Source of the DNA: Clostridiales bacterium
GTDB taxonomy: Bacteria > Bacillota > Clostridia > Oscillospirales > Oscillospiraceae
Direction: 5' to 3'
DNA length: 63,759 bases
Assembly (NCBI GenBank): GCA_014799505.1
Contig: JAAVHV010000009.1
Span: 94,101-157,859 of the forward strand
Both the position numbers and the translations under genes were made by a program. Shown here one piece after another: positions 15,121-24,406 of the stretch (position 1 is its first letter; each line of letters begins with the position of its first letter). The notes under the pieces were generated by a model. The model made no database searches, was not told the DNA's origin, and saw only the letters and a list, made by a program, of their open reading frames with translations.

Positions 15121-16544
15121 AAACCATGTATGGGCGGCAGTTCGCCACCATGGTGGGCATGGTGCTGCTGTCCTTCCTGATGCTGGGGGCCTCCTTCGCC
15201 ACCCTGAGCTATCAGTACACCATCCGGGAGAAGAAGGACACCCTGGAACGCAACGCCAAATACATCGCGGAGTTCACCTCCAGTTCTGTCAGCGCCGGCG
15301 GGGGCGGGGTGTGGCAGACCCCCGCTTTCCAAAACTACCTCAATTCGGTGGCCAAGGTATCCGATTCCCATGTGATGGTGGCCACCCCGGACGGGGTCAT
15401 CCTCTATGCCGCCACCGGGGACGGCGAGCTGGCCGAAATGCAGGCCGCCACCCTGCCCCGGCCTCTCACCGAGCAGATCGTGGCGGGCTCCCGCTACGTG
15501 GGCATGACCACCCTGGACGGGCTGTATGGCGAGACCCGGTACCTGGTGGGCCTGCCCATCACCAGCGGCCAGGGATACCTTCAGGGCCTGGTGCTGGTGT
15601 CCTCCTCCGCGTCCAACATCAGCGGCGTATGGCGGGATCTGTCCGGCATCCTGCTGGTCACCGCCCTGGCGGTCATCCTCATCGCCGCCATCATCAGCTC
15701 GGCCACCAGTATGCGCCAGTCCCAGCCCATCAAGGAGATCGCCGCCGCCGCCCGGCAGTTCGGCCTGGGCCAGCTGGACGTGCGGGTGGACGTGGGGGAC
15801 CGCCGGGACGAGGTGGGCGAGCTGGCCGAGGCCTTCAACGCCATGGCCGAGTCCCTGTCCATCAGCGAGCAGCGGCGCTCAGAGTTCATCGCCAACGTGT
15901 CCCACGAGCTGAAAACCCCCATGACCACCATCGCCGGCTTTGCCGACGGCATTCTGGACGGCACCATCCCCCCGGATCAGGAGCGGCACTACCTGGAGAT
16001 CATCTCCTCCGAGACCCGCCGCCTGTCCCGGCTGGTGCGCTCCATGCTGGACCTGTCCCGGCTCCAGTCCGACGAGCGGGCCGCCCAGCAGCAGTTTGAC
16101 ATCTGCGAGACCCTGGTGCGGGCCCTGGTCACCCTGGAGCGCAAGGTGAACGCCAAGCACCTGGAGGTGGACGCCCAGCTCCCCGACGACGAGCCCATCC
16201 CCGTCTGGGGCGACCAGGACGCCATCACCCAGGTGTGCTACAACCTGCTGGACAACGCCATCAAATTCTCCAAGGAGGGCGGCGTGCTGGGGCTGGGGAT
16301 CACCGTGAAGGGCGCCAAGGCCACCGTCACCATCAGCAACCAGGGGGAAACCATCCCCCCCGAGGAGCAGCAGCTGGTCTTTGACCGGTTCCATAAGACC
16401 GACCACTCCCGCAGCGCCGACCGGGACGGGGTGGGCCTGGGTCTGTATATTGTGAAAACCATCCTCAACAGCCACAAAGAAAGTATTGTTTGCACCAGTG
16501 AGGACGGGGTAACCAAATTCGTGTTCACGCTGACAAGAGCGTAG
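15117..16544 (+). CDS. Sensor histidine kinase with HAMP domain
   Basis: A 475-residue membrane kinase. It has a first helix at residues 10-30, an extracellular sensing region of about 145 residues, and a second helix (LLVTALAVILIAAIISS). A HAMP segment follows, then a dimerisation domain with the phospho-His in NVSHELKTPMTTIAGF and an ATPase domain with NLLDNAIKFS (N box) and DGVGLGLYIVK (G box). It likely starts at TTG 15117, overlapping the regulator stop, because GAGGTGG is seven bases upstream; the ATG at 15126 is the alternative. Partner of the regulator at 14434. Confidence 0.94.
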   Translation: MKTMYGRQFATMVGMVLLSFLMLGASFATLSYQYTIREKKDTLERNAKYIAEFTSSSVSAGGGGVWQTPAFQNYLNSVAKVSDSHVMVATPDGVILYAATGDGELAEMQAATLPRPLTEQIVAGSRYVGMTTLDGLYGETRYLVGLPITSGQGYLQGLVLVSSSASNISGVWRDLSGILLVTALAVILIAAIISSATSMRQSQPIKEIAAAARQFGLGQLDVRVDVGDRRDEVGELAEAFNAMAESLSISEQRRSEFIANVSHELKTPMTTIAGFADGILDGTIPPDQERHYLEIISSETRRLSRLVRSMLDLSRLQSDERAAQQQFDICETLVRALVTLERKVNAKHLEVDAQLPDDEPIPVWGDQDAITQVCYNLLDNAIKFSKEGGVLGLGITVKGAKATVTISNQGETIPPEEQQLVFDRFHKTDHSRSADRDGVGLGLYIVKTILNSHKESIVCTSEDGVTKFVFTLTRA

Positions 16545-16560
16545 AAAAGGGGTGCTTCCC

Positions 16561-17859
16561 ATGGACAACTATCTTTCCCACCGCTGGCCCCAGGGCCCCG
16601 GCGTGCAGCCGCCCCCGGTGCCCTCCCTCCAATCCCCTCCGCCCAGACAGAAGCCCAAGCGCAGCATCCGCCGCTGGCTGGTATCCATCGTGTGCATCCT
16701 GCTGTGCCTGTCCATGCTGGGCGGGATCAGCTTTTGGGCGGTGAGCCGCATCGCCGCCCTCATCGCCGAGGCCGAACAGGAGCCCCCCTCCATAAAGGAT
16801 TCCCTCCCCCGGCCCAGCCAGTCGGCGCACGTCGAGTCCGGCTGGACCCAGGACGATCTGCCCTGGGGCAAGCCCGATCCGTCCGTCTCCCTGTCCGTCC
16901 AGCCCGCCGGGGCCGCCCTATCGCCCAAACAAATCTATGCGGAAGCGCTGCCCAGCCTTGTGGTAATAGAGGCCGCCCACCAGCCCGAGGGCCCCAGGCG
17001 AGTCCAGGGATACAGCATGGGCACTGGGGTCATCGTCACCGCCTCCGGCTATGTGCTCACCAATTACCATATCATCGACGAGGCCGTCAGCATCCAGCTC
17101 CGGCTGCTCACCGACACCAATGACGCCTACGACGCCCTGGTCATTGGCTTTGACGAGGAATTTGACATCGCCGTGCTGAAGTTCGACCCGGACGGCGCGC
17201 AGCTTATCCCCGCCCAGCTGGGCAACTCTGACAGCCTAATGGTGGGCGACTGGGTGTACGCCGTAGGCAATCCCATGGGCTATCTGCTGGGCTCCATGTC
17301 GGCGGGTATCGTGTCCGCCCTGAACCGGGACGAGGACGAGTCGGGCGGCGCCCTGGGCCTCATCCAGACCGATGCTGTGCTGAATCCCGGCAACTCCGGC
17401 GGCGCGCTGCTCAACGAATCCGGCCAGGTGGTGGGCATCACCTGCGCCAAGATCACCGGCCTGGTCCGGGAGGAGGGCGAGGCCATCGATGACGCCGCGG
17501 TGCTGGAGGGCATGGGCCTCGCCATCCCCATGAGCGATGCCATCCCCTTTGTCAACCACATCCTGGCCACCGGCGAGAGCTGTCGGCCCACCATGGGCAT
17601 CCTCTGCTTTGCCGCCACCGTGGACGGACAGCAGGGCATCCAGGTGTCCGAAGTGACCGGCGATAACGCCCGAGCGGCGGGGCTGAAGAAAAACGACCTT
17701 ATCCTGTCTGCCAACGGCTCCCCCGTCACCTCCCTGGTGGAGCTGAGACGGGTGCTCTACCGCACCGGCGTGGACGGGGAGCTGACCTGCACCGTCCTGC
17801 GGGGCGGTGAGGAGCTGGAGATCTCCTTCCGCCTAGTGGACGGCTCGGAGCAGGATTAG
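16561..17859 (+). CDS. HtrA/DegP-like serine protease with PDZ domain
   Basis: A 432-residue membrane-anchored protease. It has a cytoplasmic Pro-rich N-terminus, one membrane helix (WLVSIVCILLCLSMLGG, residues 40-56) and a linker. The trypsin-like domain carries the triad His in VLTNYHIIDE, Asp in EFDIAVLKF and Ser in NPGNSGGALL. A C-terminal PDZ domain follows (IQVSEVTGDNARAAGLKKND). It degrades or senses misfolded proteins outside the membrane. It lies 16 bases after the kinase gene, so it is probably in the same transcript as the two-component system. The ATG at 16561 follows AAAGGGGTG. Confidence 0.94.
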   Translation: MDNYLSHRWPQGPGVQPPPVPSLQSPPPRQKPKRSIRRWLVSIVCILLCLSMLGGISFWAVSRIAALIAEAEQEPPSIKDSLPRPSQSAHVESGWTQDDLPWGKPDPSVSLSVQPAGAALSPKQIYAEALPSLVVIEAAHQPEGPRRVQGYSMGTGVIVTASGYVLTNYHIIDEAVSIQLRLLTDTNDAYDALVIGFDEEFDIAVLKFDPDGAQLIPAQLGNSDSLMVGDWVYAVGNPMGYLLGSMSAGIVSALNRDEDESGGALGLIQTDAVLNPGNSGGALLNESGQVVGITCAKITGLVREEGEAIDDAAVLEGMGLAIPMSDAIPFVNHILATGESCRPTMGILCFAATVDGQQGIQVSEVTGDNARAAGLKKNDLILSANGSPVTSLVELRRVLYRTGVDGELTCTVLRGGEELEISFRLVDGSEQD

Positions 17860-17871
17860 GAGCGCGGCGGT

Positions 17872-18843
17872 ATGGAACGAGAGCAAGTAGCCGCCCTGCT
17901 GGCCCAGGCCGAGGGCCACATCTCCGGCGAGGAGATGAGCCACGCCCTGGGGGTCACCCGGGCGGCGGTGTGGAAGGAGATCGAGGCGCTGCGTCAGGCG
18001 GGCTGGCCCATTGAATCGTCCACCCGGAAGGGTTACCGGCTGACGGGGCCTCCCCCCGCCCTGTCAGCCCCCTACATCTCCGCGCAATTGAGCAAAGACA
18101 ATCTGTTTGCCGGGAAGGTGCGAGTGGAGCCCATCGTGGACTCCACCAACACCCGGCTGAAGGCAGTGGCCGCCTCGGCGGCCACAGGCTCCGCCCTGCT
18201 GGCCGAGGAGCAGAGCGGGGGCCGGGGCACCCATGGGCGCTCCTTCCAGTCCCCAAAGGGGGACGGGCTGTACCTGTCGGTGCTCATCCGGCCCCATGTG
18301 GGTTTGAGCGACCTGCTCACCCTGACCGGCTGGGTAGCTGTCGCCGCCCGGGAGGGCGTGGAAAAAGCCTGCGGCGCCCCGGTGGACATCAAGTGGCTCA
18401 ACGACCTCTATCTCAACGGGAAGAAGCTGTGCGGCATCCTCACCGAGTTCGCCCTGCTGGCGGAGAGCGGTGAGCCGGACTACGTGGTCATCGGCATGGG
18501 AGTCAATATGAACCAGACCCGGGACACCTTCCGGGCCCAGGGGCTGGAGGATGTGGCCACTTCCCTGGCCATTGAGGGATACCCCGTAGAGCAGAACCAC
18601 CTGGCGGTGTGCCTGTTGGAGGCGCTGGATCAATTAAGTCGGGATTTCCCAGCCAAGCGGGCAGACTATCTAGAGCGCTACCGCGCCCACTGCGTCACCC
18701 TGGGCCGCCGGGTCAGCTTCGACGGCGAGGGGACGCTCCAGACCGGCACCGTCGCCAGGGTGGACGATAACTTCGCCCTGCTGGTGGACGGGGACGACGG
18801 AAAAGCGCATACCGTGTCCTCCGGGACGGTGAAAATGATATGA
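17872..18843 (+). CDS. birA: Biotin operon repressor / biotin-protein ligase
   Basis: A 323-residue bifunctional protein. Residues 1-60 are a winged HTH (GEEMSHALGVTRAAVWKEIE) and the catalytic domain follows. The biotinyl-AMP loop is SGGRGTHGRSF, with GRGTHGR in place of the common GRGRxGR, and the active site KWLNDLYLNGKKLCGIL carries the key Lys. The C-terminal domain of about 45 residues is SH3-like (GTVARVDDNFALLVDG). It attaches biotin to carboxylases and can repress biotin genes. It starts 12 bases after the HtrA stop and ends at a strong terminator. Confidence 0.95.
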   Translation: MEREQVAALLAQAEGHISGEEMSHALGVTRAAVWKEIEALRQAGWPIESSTRKGYRLTGPPPALSAPYISAQLSKDNLFAGKVRVEPIVDSTNTRLKAVAASAATGSALLAEEQSGGRGTHGRSFQSPKGDGLYLSVLIRPHVGLSDLLTLTGWVAVAAREGVEKACGAPVDIKWLNDLYLNGKKLCGILTEFALLAESGEPDYVVIGMGVNMNQTRDTFRAQGLEDVATSLAIEGYPVEQNHLAVCLLEALDQLSRDFPAKRADYLERYRAHCVTLGRRVSFDGEGTLQTGTVARVDDNFALLVDGDDGKAHTVSSGTVKMI

Positions 18844-18877
18844 AAAAAGCCCTGTGCTGTGCACAGGGCTCTTTTTT
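18843..18877. terminator. Bidirectional intrinsic terminator
   Basis: A 9-bp GC-rich stem (GCCCTGTGC and complement) flanked by A6 and T6 tracts. It lies between convergent birA and the anti-sigma gene and serves both. Confidence 0.92.
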
Positions 18878-18879
18878 GC

Positions 18880-19887
18880 TCATTTCATGGGGAAATAATC
18901 CCCTCCCACATAGATACCCTCGATTTGCTCCGCCTTCACCGGCTCAAGGAAGTTCCATACCCTCACCCGGTAGCTGTTCCCCGCTTCAAGGGGCGGGAGG
19001 AATATCCCGCACGCGTTGCCCTGCGGAGCTTCCACGATGGAACCGTCCTTCAGCTTGACGCTGACGCTGCCGCTGTTACTCTCAACGGCGGGCCGCCAAA
19101 TATCATAATCCTCGAAGATGAAGGTCAGGCCCAGAGGGGACAAGCGCACCTCCGCCGCGTCCAGGCCGGAGGCCAGCGGCGAGCCCGCGTCAAGCACAAT
19201 GCTCTCCACCGGCTTCACGTCCACCGGGATGGTGACCCCCTCCTCATTGCGCCATACCACCTCATAGTCCCCCGTCAGGTAGCTGTTCATCTCAAACATC
19301 TCCACTGCGGCGCCGGTAAAATCTTCCGGCATCATTTTCCAGGTCGAGATAACCAACAGAGCGGTTCCGCTCTCCTCATCAAAGCCCAAGCACTCTGCCC
19401 CATGCGACCAGCTTTCGGCCGCATTGGGATCGAGCCACTCCGTGATCAGGGGGAGCTCCACCCCTCCCTGTATACGGGTCGGTATGGTCAGGTCGTCTAT
19501 CCCACTGAAAATGCCGCCCTCCAGATCCTTCGCCTCCACGTAGGCCCGGATGGTGAAGCTGTCCGCCAGTACAGACTTCACCCGGAACTCAATTCCATTA
19601 ATCACACAGGGCTCGCCCTCCTGCTCCTGGGCATAAGGCGCGAAGCCGCCTAGGGCTGCGGCCAGCGCCTCCCGCAGTCCGGGGGATGCCGCCACCGCCG
19701 TCCCCATCAGCGCCAGGCACAGCGCTGCCGCGATCAGCCCCGCCCGCAGGGAGCGGATACCTCGCCGTTTTGCGGAGTTTTTCCCCTTCTGTTCCATTAA
19801 GTTATTCATCATTCGCTCCTTTGCTTCATCCGAAAACCGCAGGCCGTCCAGCGCGTCCCGGTACTCCCGCTCAGTTTGCCTGTTCAT
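18880..19887 (-). CDS. Anti-sigma-factor-like membrane protein (DUF4179 type)
   Basis: A 335-residue protein. Residues 1-50 are a charged cytoplasmic segment (YRDALDGLRFSDEAKERMM), typical of anti-sigma factors that hold a sigma factor at the membrane. One helix follows (LIAAALCLALMGTAVAA), then an extracellular beta-rich region of about 260 residues. The organisation matches DUF4179-like proteins encoded with ECF sigma factors. It overlaps the sigma gene by 17 bases. The second ATG (19887) is chosen because AGGAGG is eight bases upstream; the first ATG is too close to that site. The sensed signal is unknown. Confidence 0.8.
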   Translation of the reverse strand: MNRQTEREYRDALDGLRFSDEAKERMMNNLMEQKGKNSAKRRGIRSLRAGLIAAALCLALMGTAVAASPGLREALAAALGGFAPYAQEQEGEPCVINGIEFRVKSVLADSFTIRAYVEAKDLEGGIFSGIDDLTIPTRIQGGVELPLITEWLDPNAAESWSHGAECLGFDEESGTALLVISTWKMMPEDFTGAAVEMFEMNSYLTGDYEVVWRNEEGVTIPVDVKPVESIVLDAGSPLASGLDAAEVRLSPLGLTFIFEDYDIWRPAVESNSGSVSVKLKDGSIVEAPQGNACGIFLPPLEAGNSYRVRVWNFLEPVKAEQIEGIYVGGDYFPMK

Positions 19888-20359
19888 ATTCATTGCCTCC
19901 TAACATGGCCCGTAATTTTTTCCTGCCCCGGCTGAGATGGGCGGACACCGCCGCCTCGCTCCGCCCCGTCAGGGCGGCGATTTCCCTAGTCGAATACCCC
20001 TCGTAATAAAAGAGGTAAATCGCCTCCCGGTATTTTCCCGGCAGCTCCATCACCGCGTCCAGCACATCCGACCGGGCCACCTCCGGGGCCGCCGCCTCCG
20101 CAGCCTCCTCCAGGGGCACGGCCCTGCGCCGGAAGGCGCGCAGCTCGTCCTTGCAGGCGTTAGCCGTGGCCCGGATGACCCACGCTTTCTCGTGCTCGGG
20201 GCTGTCAAAGACCTCGTCCCCGGTGAGCAGCTTGAGCAGCACCGTCTGGCAGATGTCCTCCCCGTCCTGGGTGGACTTGAGGTAGGTATAGCTCAGCCGC
20301 AGGATCAGGTCGGAGTAGGTATCCACCAGCCGCTGGGCCTCCTGTTCATCTCGTTTCAT
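19871..20359 (-). CDS. ECF-type RNA polymerase sigma factor
   Basis: A 162-residue sigma factor. Region 2 is seen at DTYSDLILRLSYTYLKSTQD with EDICQTVLLKLL, and AWVIRATANACKDELR closes it. Region 4 is LPGKYREAIYLFYYEGYSTR with a helix-turn-helix (ALTGRSEAAVSAHLSRGRKKL). The ATG at 20359 is favoured by GGAGAG six bases upstream and by family length; the open frame upstream adds 44 unconserved residues. It is co-transcribed with the anti-sigma protein it presumably answers to. Confidence 0.92.
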   Translation of the reverse strand: MKRDEQEAQRLVDTYSDLILRLSYTYLKSTQDGEDICQTVLLKLLTGDEVFDSPEHEKAWVIRATANACKDELRAFRRRAVPLEEAAEAAAPEVARSDVLDAVMELPGKYREAIYLFYYEGYSTREIAALTGRSEAAVSAHLSRGRKKLRAMLGGNEYEQAN

Positions 20360-20521
20360 GTGGTTCTCTCCTTCAAAGGCGCCTTCACTGACAATACGAA
20401 CGAGGGGGGCAGATCCTGACAGGGCGGCAAAAATTTCTTCGCCGTCCGCCCCGGCCTTAACAAAGCCGCAAATCCTTCCGATATATTCCATATAGTAATG
20501 GAAACGAAAGGAGCGGTCAAC

Positions 20522-21100
20522 ATGGAGCTGCGCACCACCCGGGAAATGCGGCGGAATGAACGGCTTTCCAAGGCCATGGCGAAAAAGGCGGACGCGTCGG
20601 GTGCCCCCGCAAAAACCCAGGCCCAGCCCGTCAAAGCCCAGACCCCCACGGACAAGGTGTCCCTGTCACAGCAGGCGCTGGCTTTTGTGCAGGAGCAAAA
20701 CCGCAAAATGTGGGAGGCGGCCCAGCAGCGGGAGCAGCGGCGTCAAGCCCGCTTGGACGACAGCCTCAGCGCCATGGAGAGCGCGAAAAACGAGCTGGAC
20801 ATCATGAAAAAGCAGCTCGAGGTGATGAACAAGTGCCAGAAAATCGCCGCGTCCATTATGAAGGGCAACCGGGTGCCGCCGGAGGATCTGGAGTACCTGA
20901 TGAACAACGACCCGGAGGGCTACAAGCTGGCCATGGCCATGCGCCGGGAAAACCCCGACCCTGAGGACGAAAAGAGCGTGCTGGACGACGAGGATAAAAA
21001 CGGCGGCTCCGCTGACAGGGCCGGAGACAGCGGGGAGCGCCACCAGCTCTCCGCTCCTGAGGCAGCCGGCCGCGGCGGGGAAACCTCCGAGGCAGAGTAA
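20522..21100 (+). CDS. Unrecognised charged coiled-coil protein
   Basis: A 192-residue hydrophilic protein that I do not recognise. It starts MELRTTREMRRNERLSK with a perfect AAAGGAG eight bases upstream. An Ala/Pro/Gln-rich linker follows (about residues 25-48), then DKVSLSQQALAFVQEQNRKM and a long Glu/Lys/Gln-rich helix (50-110) likely to coil. A conserved-looking NNDPEGYKLAMAMRRENPD segment comes next, then an acidic disordered tail. The DKVSLS block faintly recalls FlgM-type proteins but is too short to call. It is divergent from the sigma gene and 28 bases ahead of the HIT gene. Confidence 0.65.
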   Translation: MELRTTREMRRNERLSKAMAKKADASGAPAKTQAQPVKAQTPTDKVSLSQQALAFVQEQNRKMWEAAQQREQRRQARLDDSLSAMESAKNELDIMKKQLEVMNKCQKIAASIMKGNRVPPEDLEYLMNNDPEGYKLAMAMRRENPDPEDEKSVLDDEDKNGGSADRAGDSGERHQLSAPEAAGRGGETSEAE

Positions 21101-21128
21101 AAAACAAAATATATTGGAGGAACGCAAA

Positions 21129-21593
21129 ATGTGCCTGATCTGTGACCGGATCGAAATGATCAAACGGGGGGAAAACCCCTATTTTGTTAAGGAGCTTGAC
21201 ACAGGCTATGTGGTCATCGGCGATAACCAGCATTTTCACGGCTACACCCTGTTCCTGTATAAGTCCCACGGGAACGTAACGGAGCTGTTCCACCTTGACC
21301 GCGCCGAAAAGATGAGATTCCTCGAGGAGATGTCCATCGTCGCCCAGGCGGTTTCCAACGCGTTTGGGGCGGAAAAGATGAATTATGAGCTGCTTGGAAT
21401 GGGGGACGCCCATCTTCACTGGCATCTATATCCAAGAGTGACCGGGGACATCGAACACTACGGAAACAACGGTAAAGGCCCTGTCTGGTGGTACCCCATG
21501 GAAAAAATGTATTGTGACGACAACCGCCCGACAGAACATGAACTGTCAGAGATGAAGCAAAGGCTGTTGGTGGAACTGAATAAGCTGCTGTAA
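21129..21593 (+). CDS. HIT family protein
   Basis: A 154-residue histidine-triad nucleotide-binding protein. The active-site motif is AHLHWHLYPR near residues 94-103, where the second and third His flank a Trp. LCDRIEMI-like and FHGYTLFLYKSHGNV segments form the fold before it. HIT proteins hydrolyse or transfer nucleoside monophosphates; the C-terminal extension (WWYPMEKMYCDD) suggests a subgroup separate from Hint. The ATG at 21129 follows TTGGAGG. Base composition is noticeably more AT-rich than its neighbours, which may signal transfer. Confidence 0.9.
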   Translation: MCLICDRIEMIKRGENPYFVKELDTGYVVIGDNQHFHGYTLFLYKSHGNVTELFHLDRAEKMRFLEEMSIVAQAVSNAFGAEKMNYELLGMGDAHLHWHLYPRVTGDIEHYGNNGKGPVWWYPMEKMYCDDNRPTEHELSEMKQRLLVELNKLL

Positions 21594-21597
21594 ACGA

Positions 21598-21632
21598 AAC
21601 CCCCCCTGCCCAGCAAAGCTGGACAGGGGGGT
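21598..21632. terminator. Terminator between HIT gene and clpB
   Basis: A long GC-rich stem (AACCCCCCCTG...CAGGGGGGTT with inner CAGC/GCTG) followed by TTCTTTT. It serves the convergent HIT and clpB genes. Confidence 0.85.
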
Positions 21633-21636
21633 TCTT

Positions 21637-24231
21637 TTACTGCACTGTCAGCTCACCGTCCCGTGCATCCACAGTGAGGACGGAATCGGGCATCGTCTCC
21701 CCGGCGATGATCTTCCGGCCCACCAGGTTTTCCACGGTGTGCTGGAGATACCGGCGCAGGGGCCGTGCCCCGTACATGGGATCGTAGGCGGCGTCCAGGA
21801 TCAGGGACTTGGCCCCGTCCGTCAGCTCCACGCGGAGCCGCTTGTCCTCCAAGCGGCGGTTCAGGCCCGCCAGCAGCAGGTCGATGATGTGGTAGATGTT
21901 GTCGCGCGTCAGCGGCTTGTAGAATACGATTTCGTCCAGCCGGTTGAGGAACTCCGGCCGGAAGGAGCGCTTAAGCAGCTCATCCACTTGAGCGCGGGCT
22001 TCTGTAGAAACCTCCCCGTCCGGGCCGATGCCGTCCAGCAGGAACTGGCTGCCCAGGTTGGAGGTGAGGATGATGACGGTGTTCTTGAAGTCCACCGTCC
22101 GGCCTTGACTGTCCGTAATACGGCCGTCGTCCAAAACCTGGAGTAATACGTTGAACACGTCCGGGTGGGCCTTTTCCACTTCGTCAAACAGGATGACGGA
22201 GTAGGGGTGGCGGCGCACCGCCTCGGTGAGCTGTCCGCCCTCCTCATAGCCCACGTACCCCGGAGGGGCCCCGATGAGCCGGGAGACGGAGAACTTCTCC
22301 ATATACTCGCTCATATCAATACGCACCAGGTTCTTTTCGCTGTCGAACAGCGCTTCGCTGAGGGCCTTGGCAAGCTCCGTCTTGCCCACGCCGGTGGGGC
22401 CTAAAAACAGGAAGGAGCCGATGGGCTTGTCCGGGTCGGCGATGCCGGCGCGAGAGCGCAAAATGGCCTCGCTGACCAGCCGCACGGCCTCCTCCTGGCC
22501 CACCACACGCTTGTGGAGGATGTCCTCCAGGTGGAGCAGCTTTTCCCGCTCGCCCTCCATCAGCTTTGCCACCGGGATGCCCGTCCAGCGCTCCACAATG
22601 CGGGCGATCTCCTCCTCGGTGACCTTGTCCCGGAGCAGGTTGTCCTCCTTGGACCGGGCGGCGCAGCGCTCCTGCTCCTCCAGCCGCTTTTTCAGCTCGG
22701 GGATGGTGCCGTATTGCAGCTCCGCCGCCTTTTCCAGGTCATACTCCCGCTGGGCCTTTTCCAGCTGGGCGTTGGCGGCTTCCAAGTCCTCCCGCAGCTT
22801 CTGCACCTTGCCGATGGCGTTCTTCTCGTTCTCCCACTTGGCGCGGCCCGCGTTGAACTCGTCCCGCAGCTCGGCCAGCTCCTTCTGGATGTCCGCCAGA
22901 CGGGCCTGGGAGAGCTGGTCGTCCTCCTTTTTCAGCGCCGCCTCCTCGATCTCGCACTGGATGATCTTCCGGGAGATCACGTCCAGCTCGGTGGGCATGG
23001 AGTCCATCTCGGTGCGGATGAGGGCGCAGGCCTCGTCGATGAGGTCGATGGCCTTGTCGGGCAGGAAGCGGTCGGTAATATAGCGGTTGGACAGGGTGGC
23101 GGCCGCCACAATGGCCCCGTCGGTGATCTTCACGCCGTGGAACACCTCGTAGCGCTCCTTGAGGCCCCGCAGGATGGCCACCGCGTCCTCCACCGTAGGT
23201 TCGTTTACCATGACGGGCTGGAAGCGGCGCTCCAGGGCGGCGTCCTTCTCGATATACTGGCGGTACTCGTTCAGAGTGGTGGCCCCGATGCAGTGGAGCT
23301 CGCCCCGGGCCAGCATGGGCTTCAAGAGGTTGCCCGCGTCCATGGCCCCCTCGGTCTTGCCCGCGCCCACGATGGTGTGCAGCTCGTCGATGAACAGCAG
23401 GATGCGCCCCTCGGACTGCTTGACCTCGTTCAACACGGCCTTCAAGCGCTCCTCGAACTCGCCCCGATACTTGGCCCCGGCGATGAGGGCGCCCATGTCC
23501 AGGGCAAAGATGGTCTTGTCCTTCAATCCGGCGGGCACGTCGCCCTTGACGATGCGCTGGGCCAGCCCCTCGGCGATGGCGGTCTTGCCCACGCCAGGTT
23601 CGCCGATGAGAACGGGGTTGTTTTTGCTCTTGCGGCTCAGGATGCGAATGACATTGCGGATCTCGTCGTCCCGACCGATTACCGGGTCCAGCTTGTTCTG
23701 CCGGGCTCGCTCCACCAGATCCGCGCCGTATTTTTTCAGCGCCTCGTAGGTGTCCTCCGGGTTGTCGCTGGTCACCCGCTGGTTCCCCCGCAGGGCGGCC
23801 AGCGCCTGCATGACCTTCTCCCTGTCCACGTTGTAGGTACGGAACAGTTCCTTCAAATTGCCCTCCGCTGTGTCGATGAGGGCCAGCAGCAGATGCTCCA
23901 CGGAGACGAATTCGTCCTTCATGCCGCCCGCGATAGTCAGGGCCTGGTTCATGGCCTTGTCCACCCCGGCGGAAATGTAGACCTTGTCCGCCGCCCGGCC
24001 GGAGCCGGACACCTTGGGCAGGATCTCCACCTCATGGCGAACGGCGGCCCGGAAGGACTCCACCGTCAGCCCCATGTGGGTGAGCAGCTGGGGGATAAAG
24101 CCTCCCTCCTGGTCTACCAGGGCCAGCAGCAGATGGGCCTGCTCGATCTGCTGGTTGCCGTGCTGGACGGCGAGGTTCTGGGCGCTTTGGACGGCCTCCA
24201 GGGATTTCTGGGTAAATTGGTTCATGTTCAT
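21637..24231 (-). CDS. clpB: ATP-dependent disaggregase ClpB
   Basis: An 864-residue Hsp100 unfoldase. It has a Clp N domain (residues 1-145), AAA1 with Walker [16 protein letters not shown], the coiled-coil middle domain (about 410-520, rich in [11 protein letters not shown]-type heptads) and AAA2 with Walker [15 protein letters not shown]. Sensor and C-terminal regions are complete ([11 protein letters not shown]). It resolubilises protein aggregates with DnaK. The ATG at 24231 has GAGGAG ten bases upstream; further in-frame starts lie on both sides. A perfect CIRCE element upstream puts it under HrcA heat-shock control, together with groESL. Confidence 0.96.
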   Translation of the reverse strand: MNMNQFTQKSLEAVQSAQNLAVQHGNQQIEQAHLLLALVDQEGGFIPQLLTHMGLTVESFRAAVRHEVEILPKVSGSGRAADKVYISAGVDKAMNQALTIAGGMKDEFVSVEHLLLALIDTAEGNLKELFRTYNVDREKVMQALAALRGNQRVTSDNPEDTYEALKKYGADLVERARQNKLDPVIGRDDEIRNVIRILSRKSKNNPVLIGEPGVGKTAIAEGLAQRIVKGDVPAGLKDKTIFALDMGALIAGAKYRGEFEERLKAVLNEVKQSEGRILLFIDELHTIVGAGKTEGAMDAGNLLKPMLARGELHCIGATTLNEYRQYIEKDAALERRFQPVMVNEPTVEDAVAILRGLKERYEVFHGVKITDGAIVAAATLSNRYITDRFLPDKAIDLIDEACALIRTEMDSMPTELDVISRKIIQCEIEEAALKKEDDQLSQARLADIQKELAELRDEFNAGRAKWENEKNAIGKVQKLREDLEAANAQLEKAQREYDLEKAAELQYGTIPELKKRLEEQERCAARSKEDNLLRDKVTEEEIARIVERWTGIPVAKLMEGEREKLLHLEDILHKRVVGQEEAVRLVSEAILRSRAGIADPDKPIGSFLFLGPTGVGKTELAKALSEALFDSEKNLVRIDMSEYMEKFSVSRLIGAPPGYVGYEEGGQLTEAVRRHPYSVILFDEVEKAHPDVFNVLLQVLDDGRITDSQGRTVDFKNTVIILTSNLGSQFLLDGIGPDGEVSTEARAQVDELLKRSFRPEFLNRLDEIVFYKPLTRDNIYHIIDLLLAGLNRRLEDKRLRVELTDGAKSLILDAAYDPMYGARPLRRYLQHTVENLVGRKIIAGETMPDSVLTVDARDGELTVQ

Positions 24232-24333
24232 GAAGTTCACACTCCTCTGAGCTGGGGAAATCCTCAGCAGCTTGTATTTCTAACGTGTAGTATACCCCTC
24301 TTTCCTTGAAATTCATGAACTGGGTGTAAACAA

Positions 24334-24360
24334 TTAGCACTCTCGTTGTGAGAGTGCTAA
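24334..24360. promoter_or_regulatory. CIRCE element upstream of clpB (HrcA operator)
   Basis: TTAGCACTC-N9-GAGTGCTAA, a perfect match to the CIRCE consensus, 103 bases before the clpB ATG on the minus strand. A TATACT-like -10 lies between them without a convincing -35. A copy of the CTGCTCACGACGGCT unit lies just beyond it (24373-24387). Confidence 0.95.
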
Positions 24361-24406
24361 AAAGAAGCGTGAAGCCGTCGTGAGCAGCCATAGCGTGACA
24401 ACAAGC

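Noticed and set aside
22513-24309. A 598-codon plus-strand frame opposite clpB
   Set aside because: Antisense shadow of clpB with the same low-complexity character; it also runs into the CIRCE region.
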